A stretch of 6,172 bases of DNA from Clostridia bacterium (GTDB lineage Bacteria; Bacillota; Clostridia; Oscillospirales; CAG-272). The position numbers were made by a program, and so were the translations under genes. The notes below the pieces were generated by a model. It was not told where the DNA came from. It saw only the letters and a program-made list of their open reading frames with translations, and ran no database searches. Of the stretch, positions 5,319 to 6,172 are shown one piece after another. Where the stretch lies: assembly GCA_900770605.1 (NCBI GenBank), contig CAAGKS010000054.1, positions 1-6,172 of the forward strand, in the 5' to 3' direction. Each line of letters begins with the position of its first letter. Position 1 is the stretch's first letter.

Positions 5319-5725
5319 GAGATCATTTGATATATCATTCCCTTTTCTATCTCCCACACGACAACGTCGCCCTCGGTACAAAAAAGTCTGTACAAATAGA
5401 CCGCCACGAGCGCGACGGCGAGTATTGATACCGTGGTATAAAAGGCGGTCCGCTTACGCTTCCAAAAAAGAATTATGAGAAGCGGGGCGGCTATCGGCAC
5501 GGCAAACCAAAGCGGATGATAATAAAATGCCGCCGCAAGATCCAGTCTCAATGCGCTAAAACAGGCGCGTGTCATTCCGCAGCCAAAGCAGGATACTCCC
5601 GTAAAATGCTTTATCGGACAGGTTATACCGAGCGCGAGCATCACGGCGTACAATGCGGCAACGCCTGCCACTCCCACAATAGCGAATTTATATTTTTTCA
5701 ATATTTCCAGCGCGTTCTGCTTCAC
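5312..5725 (-). CDS. DUF2752 family small membrane protein
   Basis: The product is 137 residues; its function is unknown. The family hallmark is clear: CPIKHFTGVSCFGCGMTRA spans residues 36-54, with C36, C46 and C49 (C-x9-C-x2-C) and the GCGxTRA core, then a YYHPL element at 68-72. Three hydrophobic segments, about 14-34, 71-88 and 94-115, predict an integral membrane protein with the Cys motif near the end of the first. The frame extends up to a TTG at 5794 and includes an ATG at 5749. A promoter ending at 5759 puts the transcript start near 5752, too close to that ATG. I chose the GTG at 5725, preceded by a purine tract with AAGGAG and GGGGGAG (5744-5730). Gene and promoter stand alone, between the gap terminator and the shared terminator with pepF, so context gives no role. 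The cysteine cluster may bind metal or form disulfides, but this is speculation. Confidence 0.85.
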   Translation of the reverse strand: MKQNALEILKKYKFAIVGVAGVAALYAVMLALGITCPIKHFTGVSCFGCGMTRACFSALRLDLAAAFYYHPLWFAVPIAAPLLIILFWKRKRTAFYTTVSILAVALVAVYLYRLFCTEGDVVVWEIEKGMIYQMISK

Positions 5726-5727
5726 GG

Positions 5728-5745
5728 CTCTCCCCCTCTCCTTTT
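5728..5745 (-). promoter_or_regulatory. Purine-rich ribosome binding site of the DUF2752 gene
   Basis: An almost pure purine run containing AAGGAG (12 bases from the start) and GGGGGAG (4 bases from the start) precedes the GTG at 5725. It decides for GTG over the ATG at 5749, which has no site inside the predicted transcript. Which of the two cores is used cannot be told. Confidence 0.6.
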
Positions 5746-5758
5746 GCATTACGGCTCT

Positions 5759-5787
5759 ATTATAGCATCTTTTGCGGCAAATGTCTA
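5759..5787 (-). promoter_or_regulatory. Sigma-A promoter of the DUF2752 gene
   Basis: TAGACA (5787-5782, one mismatch to consensus), a 17-base spacer and TATAAT (5764-5759). It lies just downstream of the gap terminator, so the DUF2752 gene is transcribed independently of gap. The transcription start is expected near 5752. Confidence 0.75.
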
Positions 5788-5796
5788 TACGCAAGC

Positions 5797-5836
5797 AAAA
5801 AAATATCCGCCGCGGAAATTCCGCGACGGATATTTT
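5797..5836 (-). terminator. Intrinsic terminator of gap
   Basis: A 16-pair stem (5836-5821 with 5815-5800) closes a 5-base loop. It is continuous on the minus-strand RNA with a single G-U at 5826/5810; on the plus strand that position would be an A-C mismatch, which marks the minus strand as the functional direction. A run of seven T on the minus strand (5803-5797) follows. It begins 18 bases after the gap stop codon. Confidence 0.93.
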
Positions 5837-5853
5837 ATAGAAAACTTCTCAGA

Positions 5854-6172
5854 TCAGTTGAGCTCTGCGAAGTACTTGATGGTACGAACCATCTGGCTGG
5901 TGTAGGAGTTCTCGTTATCGTACCAAGAAACTACCTGTACCTGATAGGTATCGTCGTCGATCTTTGCAACCATGGTCTGAGTTGCATCGAAGAGAGAACC
6001 GTAAGTCATACCGATAACGTCGGAAGAAACGATCTCATCAGTGTTGTAGCCGAAGGAAGCGGAAGCGTTTGCCTTCATAGCCTCGTTGATACCCTCAACA
6101 GTTACGTCCTTACCCTTAACAACTGCTACGAGAATAGTTGTAGAACCTGTGCAGGTGGGAACTCTCTGTGCA
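5854..6172 (-). CDS. gap: Glyceraldehyde-3-phosphate dehydrogenase, C-terminal part (5' end outside window)
   Basis: A glycolytic enzyme converting glyceraldehyde 3-phosphate, NAD and phosphate to 1,3-bisphosphoglycerate; cytoplasmic. Only the last 105 codons are present; the NAD-binding domain and catalytic Cys lie beyond the right edge. The fragment opens with AQRVPTCTGSTT, containing the conserved Arg of the inorganic-phosphate site. It continues through VSSDVIG and SLFDATQT and ends with the family signature VVSWYDNENSYTSQMVRT close to the C-terminus. The frame is continuous from base 6171 to the TGA at 5856-5854; an internal Met at 6078 is not the start. Codon choice is strongly biased (Ile is ATC or ATT, never ATA), as expected for a highly expressed gene. 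It is followed by a strong terminator. Confidence 0.97.
   Translation of the reverse strand, partial: AQRVPTCTGSTTILVAVVKGKDVTVEGINEAMKANASASFGYNTDEIVSSDVIGMTYGSLFDATQTMVAKIDDDTYQVQVVSWYDNENSYTSQMVRTIKYFAELN

Noticed and set aside
5726..5794. DUF2752 start at TTG 5794 or ATG 5749
   Set aside because: TTG 5794 lies upstream of the predicted promoter, and ATG 5749 lies only a few bases after the predicted transcript start, with no ribosome site.

Overview
The window looks like ordinary chromosomal DNA from an uncultured or gut-type member of the Clostridia (Firmicutes). I infer this from the protein families (a clostridial-looking type I DAHP synthase, an M3 oligoendopeptidase F, a GAPDH C-terminus with a WYDNENSYTSQ-type motif, a DUF2752 membrane protein). 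The strong AAGGAGG-type ribosome binding sites, consensus sigma-A promoters with 17-base spacers and standard-code use of TGA as stop (aroF, aroA, gap) also fit. No mobile element, CRISPR array, tRNA or rRNA is visible.

Region 1 (1-3337, minus strand) is an aromatic amino acid operon, transcribed right to left: a tyrosine-rich leader peptide, then aroF (DAHP synthase, shikimate pathway entry), aroA (EPSP synthase) and tyrA (prephenate/arogenate dehydrogenase, running off the left edge). The genes are tightly packed: 17 bases between aroF and aroA, and a 4-base ATGA overlap between aroA and tyrA. The operon starts at a perfect consensus promoter (TTGACA-17-TATAAT). The roughly 220 bases between promoter and aroF hold a 25-codon leader ORF with five consecutive Tyr codons followed by Phe, then an intrinsic terminator just before the aroF start. 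Alternative pairings that would break the terminator can be drawn. This is the layout of ribosome-mediated transcription attenuation, here apparently sensing tyrosyl-tRNA charging. It is the most notable thing in the window, because Firmicutes usually control such genes with T-box riboswitches and none is visible here.

Region 2 (3408-5318, plus strand) is divergently transcribed pepF, an intracellular zinc oligopeptidase with its own perfect consensus promoter and a strong terminator. That terminator also serves the converging gene on the other side.

Region 3 (5312-5787, minus strand) is a single-gene unit for a small DUF2752 membrane protein, with its own promoter and a GTG start. Region 4 (5797-6172, minus strand) is the C-terminal third of gap (glyceraldehyde-3-phosphate dehydrogenase) and its terminator. 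gap codon use is strongly biased, as expected of a highly expressed gene, and contrasts with the ATA-rich aromatic operon.

Together, aroF, aroA and tyrA cover the first committed step, a late shared step and the tyrosine branch. Tyrosine shortage read by the leader peptide would raise flux through the whole route.
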